From Rutidosis leptorrhynchoides (Eukaryota; Streptophyta; Magnoliopsida; Asterales; Asteraceae): 64,000 nucleotides of DNA. Made by a program: the position numbers and the translations under genes. The notes beneath the pieces were generated by a model. That model was given only the letters and a program-made list of their open reading frames with translations. It was not told the DNA's origin and made no database searches. This document shows, piece after piece, positions 32,487 to 44,820 of the stretch. The stretch spans positions 209,277,501 through 209,341,500 of the forward strand of contig NC_092336.1 in the NCBI RefSeq assembly GCF_046630445.1. Direction: 5' to 3'. The first letter of the stretch is position 1, and each line of letters starts with the position of its first letter.

Positions 32487-33893
32487 GTGATTCGCATTAT
32501 GCGCGAAAAGGGAAAACCCTTAATGGTGTACGAAGAAAAGAGCAACGAGAAGTTAAATCTTATTAGTAGCTTGAAGGTGCAAAAGCTAATAAGAAAATGT
32601 TGCTATGCCATTCTAGCACATATCGAGAAAGTCACATCCGAAGAAAAGAACATCAATGATGTTCCCATCGCAAAAGAATTCCCCGATGTATTTCCAAAAG
32701 AATTACCGGGACTACCGCCGCACCGATCCGTTGAATTTCAAATAGATCTTATACCAGGAGCTGCACCGATAGCTCGTGCTCCTTACAGACTCACACCCAG
32801 CGAAATGAAGGAATTACAGAGCCAATTACAAGAACTTTTGGAGCATGGTTTCATTCGACCAAGCACATCACCGTGGGGAGCTCCTGTTTTGTTTGTCAAG
32901 AAGAAGGATGGTACATTCAGGTTGTGTATCGATTACCGAGAGCTGAACAAACTTATCATCAAGAACCGTTATCCACTACCAAGAATCAATGACTTATTTG
33001 ATCAACTACAAGGTTCGTCTGTTTATTCAAAGATTGATTTACGTTCCGGTTATCATCAAATGCGGGAAGGAGGATGATATTCCAAAGACTACTTTTAGAA
33101 CGCGTTACGTTCATTATGAGTTTATGGTTAGGCAGTTCGGTTTGACTAATGCACAACCATGTTCATGGACCTCATGAACTGAGTGTGTGGACCATATCTT
33201 GACAAGTTTGTCATTGTCTTCATCGATGACATACTTATTTACTCCAAGAATGATCAAGAGCACGGAGAACATTTGAGAATAGTTCTAGAATTGTTGAGGA
33301 AAGAAAAACTGTACGCTAAGTTTTCAAAGTGTGCATTTTGGTTGAAAGAAGTTCAATTCCTCGGTCACGTAGTGAACAAAGAAGGTATTCAGGTTGATCC
33401 GTCAAAGATTGAAACCGTTGAAAACTGGGAGACCCCGAAAACTCCGAAGCATATACGCCAATTTTTAGGATTGGCTGGTTACTACAGAAGATTCATCCAT
33501 GATTTTTCCAAAATAGCAAAACCCTTGACTGCCTTAACGCACAAAGGGAAGAAATTTGAATGGAAGGATGAGCAAGAAAAAGCGTTTCAATTGTTAAAGA
33601 AAAAGTTAACTACGGCACCTATATTGTCATTGCCTGAAGGGAATGATGATTTTTTGATTTATTGTGATGCTTCAAAGCAAGATCTTGGTTGTGTATTAAT
33701 GCAACAAAAGAAGGTAATTACTTATGCATCTAGACAATTGAAGATTTATAAGCATAATTATACGACTCACGATTTGGAATTGGGCGTTGTTGTTTTTGCA
33801 CTAAAGATATGGAGGCACTACTTATATGGGGTCAAATGTATCATATATACAGACCACAAAAGTCTCCAACACATATTTGATCAAAATAACTGA
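32487..33893 (+). pseudogene. pol: Element C reverse transcriptase and RNase H
   Basis: Chromovirus [19 protein letters not shown] (32680-32730), [11 protein letters not shown] (32921-32953), catalytic Asp in [12 protein letters not shown], a small frame break near 33062, a TGA at 33179-33181 where the family has Arg (CGA-to-TGA type), and the catalytic [13 protein letters not shown] at about 33214-33250. RNase H follows with Asp in [11 protein letters not shown] (33657), Glu in [15 protein letters not shown] and Asp in [13 protein letters not shown] (33844). It ends with TGA at 33891. Catalytic residues are kept but the frame is broken at least twice. Confidence 0.9.
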
Positions 33894-33965
33894 ACATGAG
33901 ACAACGTAGGTGGACTGAGCTATTAAATAGGTAGAAAGGATAGGGAACCTATTTGAGTAAAAGCT

Positions 33966-35186
33966 ATGAATATAATTATTCATACTAACCTTACTGCTCG
34001 AATAAAGGAGGCACAACAAGGAGTTTTGAAAGAAGGGAATTTGAAGAATGAAATACCCAAAGGATCGGAGAAACATCTTAATATTCGGGAAGACGGAACC
34101 CGATATATGGCTGAAAGAATTTGGGTACCAAAGTTTGGAGATGCGAGAGAAATGGTACTTAGGGAAGCACATAAAACTAGATATTCAATACATCCCAGGG
34201 CGGGGAAAATGTACCAAGATCTCAAGAAACATTTTTGGTGGCCGGGTATAAAAGCCGATGTTGCCACATACGTAGGGGAATGTTTGACTTGTTCTAAAAT
34301 CAAAGCTGAACATCATAAACCATTGGGTCTACTTCAACAACCCGAAATCCCAGAATGGAAATGGGAAAACATTACCATGTATTTCATTACTAAATTGCCA
34401 AGGACTGCAAGTGGTTATGATACAATTTGGGTAATAGTCGATCGTCTTACCAAATCAGCACACTTCCTACCAATGAGAGAAGATGACAAAATGGAGAAGT
34501 TAGCATGACTATATTTGAAGGAAGTCATCTCCAGACATGGAATACCAATCTCTATTATCTCTGATAGGGATGGCAGATTTGTTTCAAGGTTTTGGCAGAC
34601 TCTACAACAAGCATTGGGGACTCGTCTAGACATGAGTACTGCCTATCATCCACAAATTGATGGGCAAAGTGAAAGAATGATACAGACACTTGAAGACATG
34701 TTACGGGCATGTGTTATTGATTTTGGAAATGGTTGGGATCAACATCTACCGTTAGCATAGTTTTCCTACAACAACAGCTACCACTCGAGTATTGATGCGG
34801 CACCGTTCAAGGCACTTTGCGGTAGAAAGTGTAGGTCTCCGATTTGTTGGAGCGAGGTGGGAGATAAAAAAATTACGGGTCCAGAAATTATCCAAGAAAC
34901 TATCGAGAAAATCATTCAAATTCAACAACGGTTGAAAACCGCCCAGAATCGGCAAAAGAGCTACGCGGACATTAGAAGAAAAGATTTAGAATTTGAAATT
35001 GGTGACATGGTCATGCTTAAGGTATCACCTTGGAAAGGCGTTGTTCAATTTGGTAAACGGGGAAAACTAAACCTGAGATACATTGGGCCATTCAAGATTA
35101 TGTATCGTGTCGGACCGGTAGCTTATCGACTTGAATCACCGCAACACTTAGCCGGCGTACATATACCTTTCACGTCACGAATATGA
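33966..35186 (+). pseudogene. pol: Element C integrase with mutated first catalytic Asp
   Basis: Integrase: zinc-binding His/Cys region ending [14 protein letters not shown], then the core. The family reads ITMDFITKLP; here it reads [10 protein letters not shown] (34372-34401), so the first acidic catalytic residue is Tyr. The second Asp (IISDRDGRF, 34555-34581) and the Glu (DGQSERMIQ) are present. In-frame stops: TGA at 34506 (Arg position) and TAG at 34758 (Glu position). The C-terminal GPF...VAYRL region runs to 35186. Dead on several counts. Confidence 0.88.
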
Positions 35187-35443
35187 ATAAATGCTTAGCT
35201 AAAGAAGATCTCACTATTCCTTTAGACAAAATTAATATTAACGAAAAACTACAATTCGTTGAAGAACCCGTCTAGGTAATGGATCGTGAGTTTAAAGGAC
35301 TTAAACAAAACAAGATACCAATCGTTAAAGTTCAATGGAATGCTTGTAGAGGACCCGAGTTAACCTGGGAGCATGAAGATAATATGAAACAGAAATACCC
35401 GCACTTATTTCCAGATGATGCATCAACACCTCCATCTACTTAA
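35183..35443 (+). pseudogene. Element C chromodomain remnant
   Basis: A frame overlapping the integrase end encodes NEKLQFVEEPV, a TAG at about 35273, then VMDREFKGLKQNK and VKVQWNACRGPELTWEHED, ending QKYPHLFPDDA and TAA (35441-35443). This is the terminal chromodomain of Tekay-type chromoviruses (Y/F-V-E, W and W-E positions visible), which in live elements guides integration to heterochromatin. Confidence 0.8.
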
Positions 35444-35478
35444 AATTTCGGGACGAAATTTATTTAACGGGTAGGTAC
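35444..35478 (+). promoter_or_regulatory. Element C polypurine tract region
   Basis: AATTTCGGGACGAAATTT followed by AACGGGTAGGTAC, directly before the 3' LTR start TGTAGTGACCCG. Confidence 0.55.
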
Positions 35479-35675
35479 TGTAGTGACCCGAACTTTTTCA
35501 TGATTATATATTATATGAGATTCATATTTACATGATTAAATGTTTCCAACATGTTAAGCAATCAAACTTGTTAAGACTTGATTAATTGAAATGAATTTTA
35601 TGTAAACGTTTGATCACCCAGTTTGTCCGATGATTCACGGACGTTATAACTTGTATATGACATGATTATATATAT

Positions 35676-35766
<91 letters not shown>

Positions 35767-38700
35767 TAACATGATGAAATGATAATTAAGTATCTCTTTA
35801 TGTATATTAATAATAAACTATATACATAAAACAAGACTATTAACTTAAGGATTTTGAAACGATATTTATATGTAACGATTATCGTTGTAACGACGTCTTA
35901 ATATATATATCGTATTAAGATTTATTAATACACTATGTTATCATGATAATATAACAATTTTACACATCATTAGATATAATAACAATGGATTAATTGCATT
36001 AAACGAGATCGTTGACTTAAAGGTTTCAAAACAACGCATGCATGTAACGACTCGATTAAAATGTATATATATGTAGTGTATTAAGATGTATTAATACACT
36101 TTTGAAAGACTTCAAGACATATATCAAAATACTTCTACTTAACAAAAATGATTACAATTACATTCCCATTCGTTTTCATCAACAATTCTACTCGTATTCA
36201 ATCAGTATTCGTACTCGTATCATACCCAGCTTCTAGATGTATTTACTATTGGTATATACACATCAAATCATCACCTTAGCAGCCATGAGTCAGCCATTAG
36301 ACATGTGGGGATAAAGCTTTATCATATATTACCAAATATCTAACTAGAAAACAAGTTACATAACCATTCTTTGTTTTATACCTTGAATTATTAAGCTAAA
36401 ATACAAACTAGAATTTCCTTTATATCTAATCTAATATCCACGACCATAAACACATTCAAACACTTTCATTCTTCAATTTTCTTCATCTAATTGATCTCTC
36501 TAAACTTCTAACTTCATGTTCTAAGTGTTCTTCATAAATTCTATAAGTTCTAGTTTCATAAAACAACCTAAAGAAAGAAAGAATCAAGAAGACTTCAAGA
36601 TTACTTCAAATCTTTTTAATCCAATCCAACAACTCATAAATATCAAGAACATCCATTTAATCTCAACAATTTTTCATTCTAAATCAAGGTAATAACCATA
36701 TTCAAGCTTTCGTTCAATTCTTATAAACATAACTATCTTAATTCAAGTAGTAATCTTACTTGAACTTGTTTCATTCCATGGTTATACTTCAAGAACTTCC
36801 AAGCCATCAAAGATCCTTTGAAACTCAAGTTTATTTCTCATCATTTACAGTAGGTTTACCTACTATACTTGAGGTAGTAATGGTGTTCATAACCTTGTTC
36901 AATTCATACCTATATAATTATCTTATTCGAAGAATATAACTTGTAATCACTGGAACAAAGTTTAGTTTATTCTAAACTTGTTCGCAAACAAAGTTAATCC
37001 TTCTGACTTGACTTTTAAAAACAACTTAACACATGTGTTATATCTATATGATATGCTAACTTAATGATTTAAAACTTGAAAACACGATGAACACCATAAA
37101 ACTGGACATACGCCGTCATAGTAAAACCGGGGACTGTTTTGGGTTGGAAAATTAAAAACTATCATAATCTTTGATTTAAAAGTTGTTCTTCTGGAAAAAT
37201 GATATTTCATATGAACATGAGACTATATCCAAAAATCATGGTTAAACTCAAAATAGAAGTATGTTTTTCAAAATGGTCATCAAGATGTCGTTCTTTCGAC
37301 GGAAATGACTACCTCTTTCAAAAACGACTTGTAATCTGTAACTCCAAATATAAACCCACCACTTTTTAACTTTAGTTTTAAAAATTTTAATTCATTACAA
37401 AATCATAGCAATTTGATTCACTCAAAACGGATTTATAATGAAGAAGTAATGAGTAAAACAATATTGGTTAAAAATGGCTAAAATGACTACGTGATGATTT
37501 TATAAAAATCTATACTAACCACATCCTAGCTAAATTTCCTTGTATTATATATGTATTCTAACATTTTATGAGTATTTCCATGTAATATACTAGTCTCGGA
37601 TGAGTCCGAGACAATATCATGTAATCTTGATTAGTTAAGACATTAGTTGCACAATACGTCGGATAAATCGAAAGACCCACATACACAATACGTGTAACTA
37701 CAATAGCGGTATCATAGGTCATGATTGAGTCTTATACAATATGTGTATACTATGTTTTGATTATTACAGGGTGATATTTTGAATTATATACGTAATACTA
37801 ACATTGGACTACTAATTGTGGACTACTAACGTTGGACTGCTAACTTGACAACTTAAATCGTCATCACGTAAATAAAAATATGATGTAAATATATTTCTAT
37901 CATACCTTGATATATATGTATATATTTGTTATAGGTTTGTGAATCGACCCGTGGCCAAGTCTTACTTCCGACGAATTGAAAATCTATGAAAGTGAGTTAT
38001 AGTCCCATTTTTACTACCTAATATTTTTGGGATGAGAATACATGCAGTTTTTGTAAATGTTTTACAAAATAGACACAAGTACTTGAAATTACATTCTATG
38101 TTGGATTAAGAATACCGAATATCACCCCTTTTAGCTTGGTAGCCTAAGAATTAGGGAACTGACCCCTAATTGACGCGAATCCTAAAGATAGATCTATCGG
38201 GCCCAACAAGCCCCATCCGGGTTACGGATGCTTTAGTACTTCGAATTATTATTACAGACAAGAGGATTCTGTTTTGGGGATATTCTATATGCATCTTGTT
38301 AATGTCGGTTACCAGGTGTTCAACATATGAATGATTTTTATACACAGGTTATGTGTATCATGTTTTGTACACGAGATATGTGTGCGGTTAAATAATTGAA
38401 ATCTTGTGGTCTATTATTATGATTTATGATATAGGTTAAACCTATAACTCACCAAAATTTTTGTTGACGTTTAAAGCATGTTTATTCTTAGGTGATTATT
38501 AAGAGCTTCCGCTATCGCATGCTAAATAAAGACAAGAATTGGAGTCAGCATGCTTGTATGATAATGTTTAAAAACTGCATTCAGAAAACACTTTGTTCTA
38601 TCAAATTATTATAAACCATTATGTAATGGTCGTGTGTAAATGTTATATTTTAGAGTATCATTACGTGATAATCTACGTTTTATCTTTTAAACCTTTGTCG

Positions 38701-38836
38701 ATAAAATAAAGGTTATGGTTTGTTTTAAAAGAAAAACGAATGCAGGATTTGAAAAACATCTCATATAAAGGTCAAAACCTCGCAATGAAACCGATTGTTA
38801 TGGAACGTTTATAATCGGTATGAACGGGGTATTTCA
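35479..38836 (+). repeat. Element C 3' LTR
   Basis: Uninterrupted 3,358-bp copy, TGTAGTGACCCG...GGTATTTCA, followed by target duplication AAAAA (38837-38841). Includes a (TA)n at 35680-35763 and the hairpin at 37593-37612. Removing D and one AAGAT from the 5' copy gives 3,399 bp, so the lengths agree. Confidence 0.93.
35680..35763. repeat. (TA)n microsatellite in the C 3' LTR
   Basis: About 42 TA units, at the same LTR position as 9643-9714. Confidence 0.95.
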
Positions 38837-38841
38837 AAAAA

Positions 38842-38967
38842 CCCGCTTTTATTTTATATACACTTCAATCTCACAAGTTACATAACTGCACATAATTCCT
38901 AGCATCACTCCGTGGTGCATAAAATACCTGCGCAGTAACACTGATTTTGAAATCAGTGGGCGTCACA
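38842..38967 (-). repeat. Element B: start of the minus-strand 3' LTR
   Basis: Read on the minus strand the LTR starts TGTGACGCCCACTG at 38967, directly after a purine tract, and includes a hairpin (ACTGATTTTGAAATCAGT, 38940-38957) and TATATAAAAT, a TATA-like site near 38855-38865. Element C is inserted about 125 bp in; the rest lies left of 9443. Confidence 0.7.
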
Positions 38968-38980
38968 ACTCTCCCCACTT
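38968..38980 (-). promoter_or_regulatory. Element B polypurine tract
   Basis: Minus-strand AAGTGGGGAGAGT immediately before the LTR start. Confidence 0.75.
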
Positions 38981-39530
38981 GAACCGGATCGCGCCCTCAC
39001 AATCCATGCCGCATAACATGACACAAGATACTTCTGCATGAATTCCTCTGATTCCCAAGTAAACTCCGAACCTTTTCGATACCGCCATTGCAATTTGAAG
39101 GTCCTTATTTGCTTATTTCGAGTTTCCTTCACTTTCTCGTCCAAATTCGCAATTGGTTTTTCAACATACTCTAACTTATCATTGAGAGCAATTTCGTCCA
39201 ACGGTACCCACATTGCGTCATCCGCAAGGTACTTGTGGAGATGGGAAGCATGAAATGTGTTATGGATCCCCGCAAATTCTCTTTGAGCAATTTCAATCGA
39301 TACGCCACTTCGCCAACACGTTCAATAATTTCAAAAGCTCCAATAAATCGAGGGCCAAGCTTTCTTCGCTTCTATAATCTAATCACCCCCTTCCATGACG
39401 AGACTTTAAGCATTACCAAATCGTCCAATTGGAGTTCAATTGGTCTTCTATGCTTATCCTCATACGACTTTTGTCTATCTTGGGCCGCCTTAAGTCGTGT
39501 ACGGATCATTTCAATCTTTTGATTCATTAC
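38981..39530 (-). pseudogene. Element B integrase C-terminus and chromodomain
   Basis: Minus strand: VPLDEIALNDKLEYVEKP, then LDEKVKETRNKQIRTFKLQW and RKGSEFTWESEEFMQKYL (39180-39015), a recognisable chromodomain. The plus-strand frames here are antisense readings. Upstream (39530-39214) lies the integrase C-terminal region with stops. Identifies B as a chromovirus. Confidence 0.78.
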
Positions 39531-39920
39531 CTAAACCACATCGGTGCTCCCAATCTCTTTGTATCCAACTTCACCCCAACAAATTGGGGTTTGATACTTT
39601 CTTCCATAAAACATCTCATATGGTGGCATTCCAATACTGACATGGTAACTATTATTGTACGAGAATTCCACCAATGGTAAATGCTCATCCCAATTATCGC
39701 CAAAATCAATCGCGCACACACGTAACATATCCTTGAACGTTTGAATGGTCAGATAATCCCATTTCTTAATTGCCAAAATCTTATCAGGGTACACTTGAAT
39801 TCCCGTGGCCGATAGGATATGACCAAGAAAACGTACCCTTCGAAACCAAAATTCACACTTGGTAAATTTTGCATAAAGTTTCCGCGCAAAGTCTCCAAAA
39901 TTTCTCGTAAATTCATACAA
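39531..39920 (-). pseudogene. Element B: RT thumb joined to integrase by internal deletion
   Basis: One 129-codon frame begins in RT ([39 protein letters not shown]) and after TIQTF runs straight into late integrase ([40 protein letters not shown]). The rest of RT, RNase H and the integrase core are missing. The junction keeps the frame by chance or by microhomology. Confidence 0.8.
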
Positions 39921-40505
39921 CTAGTCCAACATAGGTCGGCACACCTGACATAAGGTCCATAAATGCCGTTGGGGCATTCGTAAAACCAAATGTCATCACT
40001 ACAAACTCATAATGCCAACATCGAGTAAAAAACATTGTCTTCTCTATATCTTCTTCCCGAATCTTCATTTGATGATACCCTAACCGCGAAAAGTAACTTT
40101 GTCATTGGATTTGATTAAATAAATCATCAATCTTTGGCAACACTTCTTGATCGTTACTTTGTTCAACTCTCAGTATTCAATGCACATTCTCATACTATCG
40201 TACTTCTTTTTCACAAAAAAGATCGGAGCACCCCAAGGTGAGCTACTCGGTCGAATAAAATCTTTCTCCAACAATTATTGAATTTGATTCATCGTCTCTT
40301 GCATTTTCGTCAGCGCTAGATGATAAGGCGTCGTAGCAATGGGGGTAGCCCCTGGAATCAACTCAATGCAAAACTCAACTTTCCTTTCTGGAAAAACACC
40401 CGATAAATCATACAAAAATACATATTCAAACTCCTTTACCACATGAATGTCACTAATAGATGGTGCCTCATTATGCGTATCAACAACATGTTCTAGAAAG
40501 GCCAT
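39921..40505 (-). pseudogene. Element B reverse transcriptase N-terminal remnant
   Basis: Minus strand: EFEYVFLYDLSGVFPERKVE and ELIPGATPIATTPYHLA (40445-40310) match the RT entry region seen in C ([17 protein letters not shown]). From 40275 to 39921 the palm region is recognisable only in pieces (for example [15 protein letters not shown]-like text on the minus strand around 40200-40260), broken by stops and frameshifts. Confidence 0.75.
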
Positions 40506-40987
40506 ACAAAAACTAGTAACCTGACGACGTGCCCGAGCATAAGTACAGGCGGGAATAAAGTCATCCTTTTCTCTCTTCCCCTAAGTGGAGTCTTCACTCT
40601 AGCAAGATTGTCATGGCATAGTATATCAGCTTCATAATAAGTAAGATAATCCATGCTAATAACAATGTCAAATTCACGCAAAGTAATGGGTATCAAATCA
40701 ATCTTCAAACTCTCCTGCCCGAATTCAATATCACAATGCTTATAAACTCTGACCACTAGCATAATTTTACTATCCGCTAACTCTACCTTTAAAGGAGTTT
40801 CTAGCATAACTAATTCCTTATTCAAACCATCCACATATCTCAAAGCAACAAATGACATATTTCCACCGAAATCAAAGAGTATCTTTGTAGATTTAGAGGT
40901 AACCAAGAAAGTACCTGACACGACATCGGTAGACTTCTTGGCTTCTTCATTCGTAATCATGTAATTCTGGTCTCTCGCGACCCCCAC
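40493..40987 (-). pseudogene. Element B protease, active site altered
   Basis: Minus strand: VVSGTFLVTSKSTKILFDFG followed by GNMSFV, where family members read DSGA; here D-F-G-G, so the essential Ser next to the catalytic Asp is lost. The C-terminal FDIVISMDYLTYYEADI corresponds to [10 protein letters not shown] in C. Confidence 0.78.
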
Positions 40988-41093
40988 CGCTCATTCAAAC
41001 TTCTTTTCCCCTTTTTTCTCTTTTCGTCATTTGTTAACTCGGGACTATTCTCCTTTTGGTGCCCTCGTGATGACACTAGAAACATACAATCGG

Positions 41094-41312
41094 TTATCGA
41101 GTTGCATTTGTACAATTCCAAGAAATGCGAACCCTTTGCCTACAATTATAACACTTTTGAGGGTTCAAACCCGAACCTCCCTTCTTAAAACTTCCCACGC
41201 TCCCGGTCGCACCTTTAGCCTTCTTACATGGAGTACTAGTAACCTTAGAATTCCTTTTGCTAGATGTATGATCTAATTTCTTTGGTATATTTGATTCAAA
41301 CCCCTTCGCCAC
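41094..41312 (-). pseudogene. Element B gag C-terminus with broken zinc knuckle
   Basis: Lys/Ser/Gly-rich basic stretch followed by CYNCRQRVRISWNC, a CCHC knuckle in which the His position is lost. Lies between gag core and protease remnants in the expected order on the minus strand. Confidence 0.7.
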
Positions 41313-41398
41313 CTAAAATAACCTAGTAAAGGTATGAACATGCCCAAGGCTTATCTGTTCCCATGAATTCTCATTCATTAATCGGTGAAAAGTTTCTA

Positions 41399-42095
41399 TC
41401 AACAATTGACCATTTCCAGCACACTCTGGGCAGAATTGACCTTTGCCAAGAAACATGATTTGAATGTGTTAAGATCCATATAACCTTGCTGCATGTTGTG
41501 CAACTCATTGCGTAACCTAGTGACATCTGCCTCAGTACGAAATTCTTTAAAAATTACCTTCTTGAAATCCTCCCACGATAAATTGATAGTCTGCTCTTCC
41601 CCGAGCAACATGATCTTTTCATCCCACCATCTCTTTGCATCACCCTTCAACATACTAAAACCAAATCATGTTCTCTTGTCAAGAGGGAAATCGCTTGTGC
41701 GGAAGGATCTCTCAATCTTGGAAATCTTCTAATACTCTTCATCAGATCAAAATCCCTATCGTAATTTAGGGGATTCTAATCATGAAGCTCTTGTAGTTAA
41801 ACTCTTTTCTACGGACATTATCTTGAACATCGGGGCTAATGTTACCCTCACCATGAATTCCCTCACCACGTCTAACCTCATCCTCTTGCTGTTTGGGAAA
41901 TCATTTCTCAAACTAGGCTTGTACTACATTAGAAGCTTGATCCTTGATGATCTCGATAATCTCATCCGTGATCGCTTCATGAAAGACTTCTTTAACCTTG
42001 TGCATAAATAATGAAGAATAATGCTCTAAGGCCACACCAATATGAGTGGATAAGTCATCACAAGTGATGTCACATTGACTTCCTATGCTATCCAT
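41399..42095 (-). pseudogene. Element B gag core remnant
   Basis: Minus strand: MLKGDAKRWWDEKIMLL, INLSWEDFKKVIFKEF, LRNELHNMQQGYMDLNTF (41653-41440), typical of the chromovirus gag core (compare ALTWWNTYLEQ in C). An upstream fragment to 42095 is poorly preserved. No 5' LTR or primer site for B is found to the right, so B is truncated. Confidence 0.72.
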
Positions 42096-43490
42096 TCTGA
42101 AAGTTCACTAATGATGCGCATACATGCACTTATCAATTGCACGAGGTTAGCACGTGATGATGATGTCATCACTAACTTAAAAAGTGCGACCAGAGGCCAT
42201 ATGCAAAAGAAGTCAACTAAACCTAGGGAGGGACTATGGCGAAGTAGCATGAAGAATGCGTGCGTAAAGACAAGGCTACATGTTCCATGCGCTAACTTAT
42301 AAAAGACATTGTACAATAGCCAGATAGTGGCAATAGGCTGTTGGGAGACATCACTAAGATAATGAGAATACCTTTTTGTAGCTTTATGGAATCAAAGGAC
42401 AAGAATGATACAACATAGCATCGAGAACCTCCTTTTTTGTTCGCTTACGTGACACTAAAGGACAAAAGCCTCCACCTATAAATAGACATAACCAAAACTC
42501 AATTAGAGGACATCCCGAAGGATCTTAAGAAAAACCTATCTTAAACACATAACCTGATATTCATCACGCTCGTTCCAGATTAGTAGTAATTACATCTCAT
42601 CAATCATTAAGAGGTCTGCTAATCACCCCTCTTCCTTACCTGCGCAATCGGAATACACATTGCACTTAATCTACAGTTTCAGGTAACGTTCTTAGAACAT
42701 AAACCCTAACACCGTCCCTGAGCCATCGATTCTGGCTAACCCGAACGATGGTGGGTTAAAGTTTAACCATGCTTATTGAACATCTGCATCTTGCAAGGGG
42801 TAATTCACGGTACACCAGTCCGGAGAGTCAAACTCGAGAGACCCTTAAATCCCCTTGAATTGTTGATCAAGTGTAGATCGAACCCAACGTACCATTTTAT
42901 GATTGATCACTAACCTTTTTTTCCTTCTTTGTATCTTTTACTTCTTAGCCTATAAAGAAGAAAATGTTAGTGTCATCAATATAATGGTAAAGTAAAATCT
43001 AGTTAAAATGAGAAGTATCTACGTTAATTTAGATTAGTATTAGTCCTATGTCCCTGAATGAAATGAGATGGAATAGAATCAAAAAATTTGTAATTTAAAC
43101 TATATTTATGTTCAAAGTATCAATCTAATTGTTATTTTTTAATATTATAAGTTCTTATGGCATGATTAGCTGTGCAGATTGAATATGAATATTGTGTATG
43201 TACCTGTTGTTTAGAATATTGAACATTAGTGTTTAGTGAAAATTATTGAAGAGTTAAGTCCTTTTGGTTAACATACCTAGTATGGGGGTCAAATTGTAAT
43301 TAAACAAAGATGGGACATAGTTGGGCTTGACTTCTATTACTAGAGGGACTGAATTTGTATATACCCAAGTCAACCGGTCGAGGTCGGTTGATAATATCAT
43401 AGTATACAAATTAGGTTTAGGGTTATTCTTTTGAGTATTCTCATTATTTCTCTCATTCTCTCTCGTTATTCATTATGTAAAATTAATCAT
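42096..43490. other. Non-coding stretch with a possible promoter
   Basis: No gene supported. A good TATA box, CCTATAAATAG (42475-42485, plus strand), is followed by sequence resembling an LTR leader (AGTTTCAGGTAACG at 42676), so part of this may be a solo or truncated LTR. 42900-43490 is AT-rich with no recognised family. Confidence 0.4.
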
Positions 43491-44192
43491 TGTAACTAGA
43501 GGGGGGGTGAATAGTTACTTAATACAATTTTTTAAACTTTTTCGATGATCAATACAATATGAACGATACTTGATCACGATAGTCAACTCAAACTCATGTG
43601 TGGTGTGTTTATGTTTGTAATGATACGAAAAGTAAAGTAAAGAACATAAACACAAGGATTTATAGTGGTTCAGGTGGATGTTAACTAATCCACCTTAATC
43701 CACTCCCCGATTCACTAATCGGGATTTGTTGCTTCACTAAGCACCTCCAATGAGATTAATCAACTCTCTAGTTCCCTTTAAGGAGCATGATAGCTAAGCT
43801 AGCATATGACCCTAATTACAAAGTACCAGAACTTTCCCTTTTCTAGTGATGATAATCCTAAGACAATTCTAATATGCAAAATTACAAAGATTAGAATTTG
43901 AAAATAAGTTTACAATAACCCCTTTTATAATCTACGAGATTATAAAACTTCTCTTGCTTTAATCACAAACATATGCAGAACTATTATGTTCTTGTGATTC
44001 TCTAATGAATTTGAGTTGTTGCATGCAAGAGGTCCAAGTCTTCAAAGTTCTCCAAGTCTTGCTATTTATATGGAGAGATAAAAAGGTCAGCCCTGTCTGC
44101 GACTCAGCTCACGGTCGACCGCGGGTCGACCACACATGCTCCAGTAGAAAATATGTATCTGTTGTATAGCCATTTAAATTAGTTTTGGACAT

Positions 44193-44809
44193 TGATCAAG
44201 CATATTTTCACGGGGTCAAGGTGAACTTACGCTTGAGTGCAATAAGGAGGTTTAAGGACTAACAATATTCGAACCTCCGACACTTAGTCGTGGATAACCC
44301 ACATCGGTATCGTTTTGATCCCGACAGGGTGGCCGATTTGAGAGTCCACCAACAACCTAGCATACGAGGTTGAGTGGCCCAAAGACATGAAGGTTTCATA
44401 GTTCAATACATACCTGAAAGTCTTAGAGAGATCGTAAGAAGCTTTATTCGTACGATAGAGATTTGTATGCTTTTAGTTTACGTATCAGTAAACGAATGAA
44501 TGAATGTGTCCCTTTTAGGGTTTTATGAGCTATGTACTTATAGGCTCACGAATTAGGGTTTTGGTAGAATCCCTTCCCTAATTAAATGCATTTTCATCCT
44601 TAACTAACTTTCGTTATTTAAGGAATAGAATCCGTATTGATTATATCGTACATTCCTCTAGAATGTACCAGACCCATATGCAAGTAAACGAACTCGCATC
44701 AGATGGTATAGACGCATAGTGTGCGGTTATACCCGTGACGCACGCCTTTGTGTGTGTTTTAATGCTTTGGATGCGCATCCACACAGCCTTGCGGATATGC
44801 GTATCATTA
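44193..44809 (-). repeat. Element F 3' LTR
   Basis: Matches 53488-54104 over its whole length, with conserved GCGGATATGCGTATCATTA at one end and TGATCA at the other. A strict TG...CA reading gives 614 bp (to 44806); the three extra shared bases TTA are included because the target duplication then lines up. Confidence 0.93.
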
Positions 44810-44820
44810 AGTCCCCCCTG
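44810..44820 (-). promoter_or_regulatory. Element F polypurine tract
   Basis: Minus-strand CAGGGGGGACT directly abuts the 3' LTR. Confidence 0.85.

Larger units (their letters stand above)
9443..38836 (+). mobile_element. Element C: Tekay-like chromovirus (Ty3/gypsy), interrupted by element D
   Basis: LTR retrotransposon bounded by 5-bp direct repeats AAAAA (9438-9442 and 38837-38841). LTRs of about 3.4 kb begin TGYAGTGACCCG and end GGTATTTCA; the 5' LTR is split by element D at 10652-27564. After the 5' LTR come a TGGCATCAGAGC primer site (29762), two acidic extra ORFs, gag, protease, RT-RNase H, integrase and a chromodomain remnant (to 35443), then the 3' LTR (35479). The terminal chromodomain, methionine-tRNA-type primer and large LTRs place it among chromoviruses of the Tekay/Del type. 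Frameshifts, stops and a mutated integrase catalytic residue show it is dead. Sampled LTR ends differ at roughly 4-5 percent of positions by eye. Confidence 0.88.
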
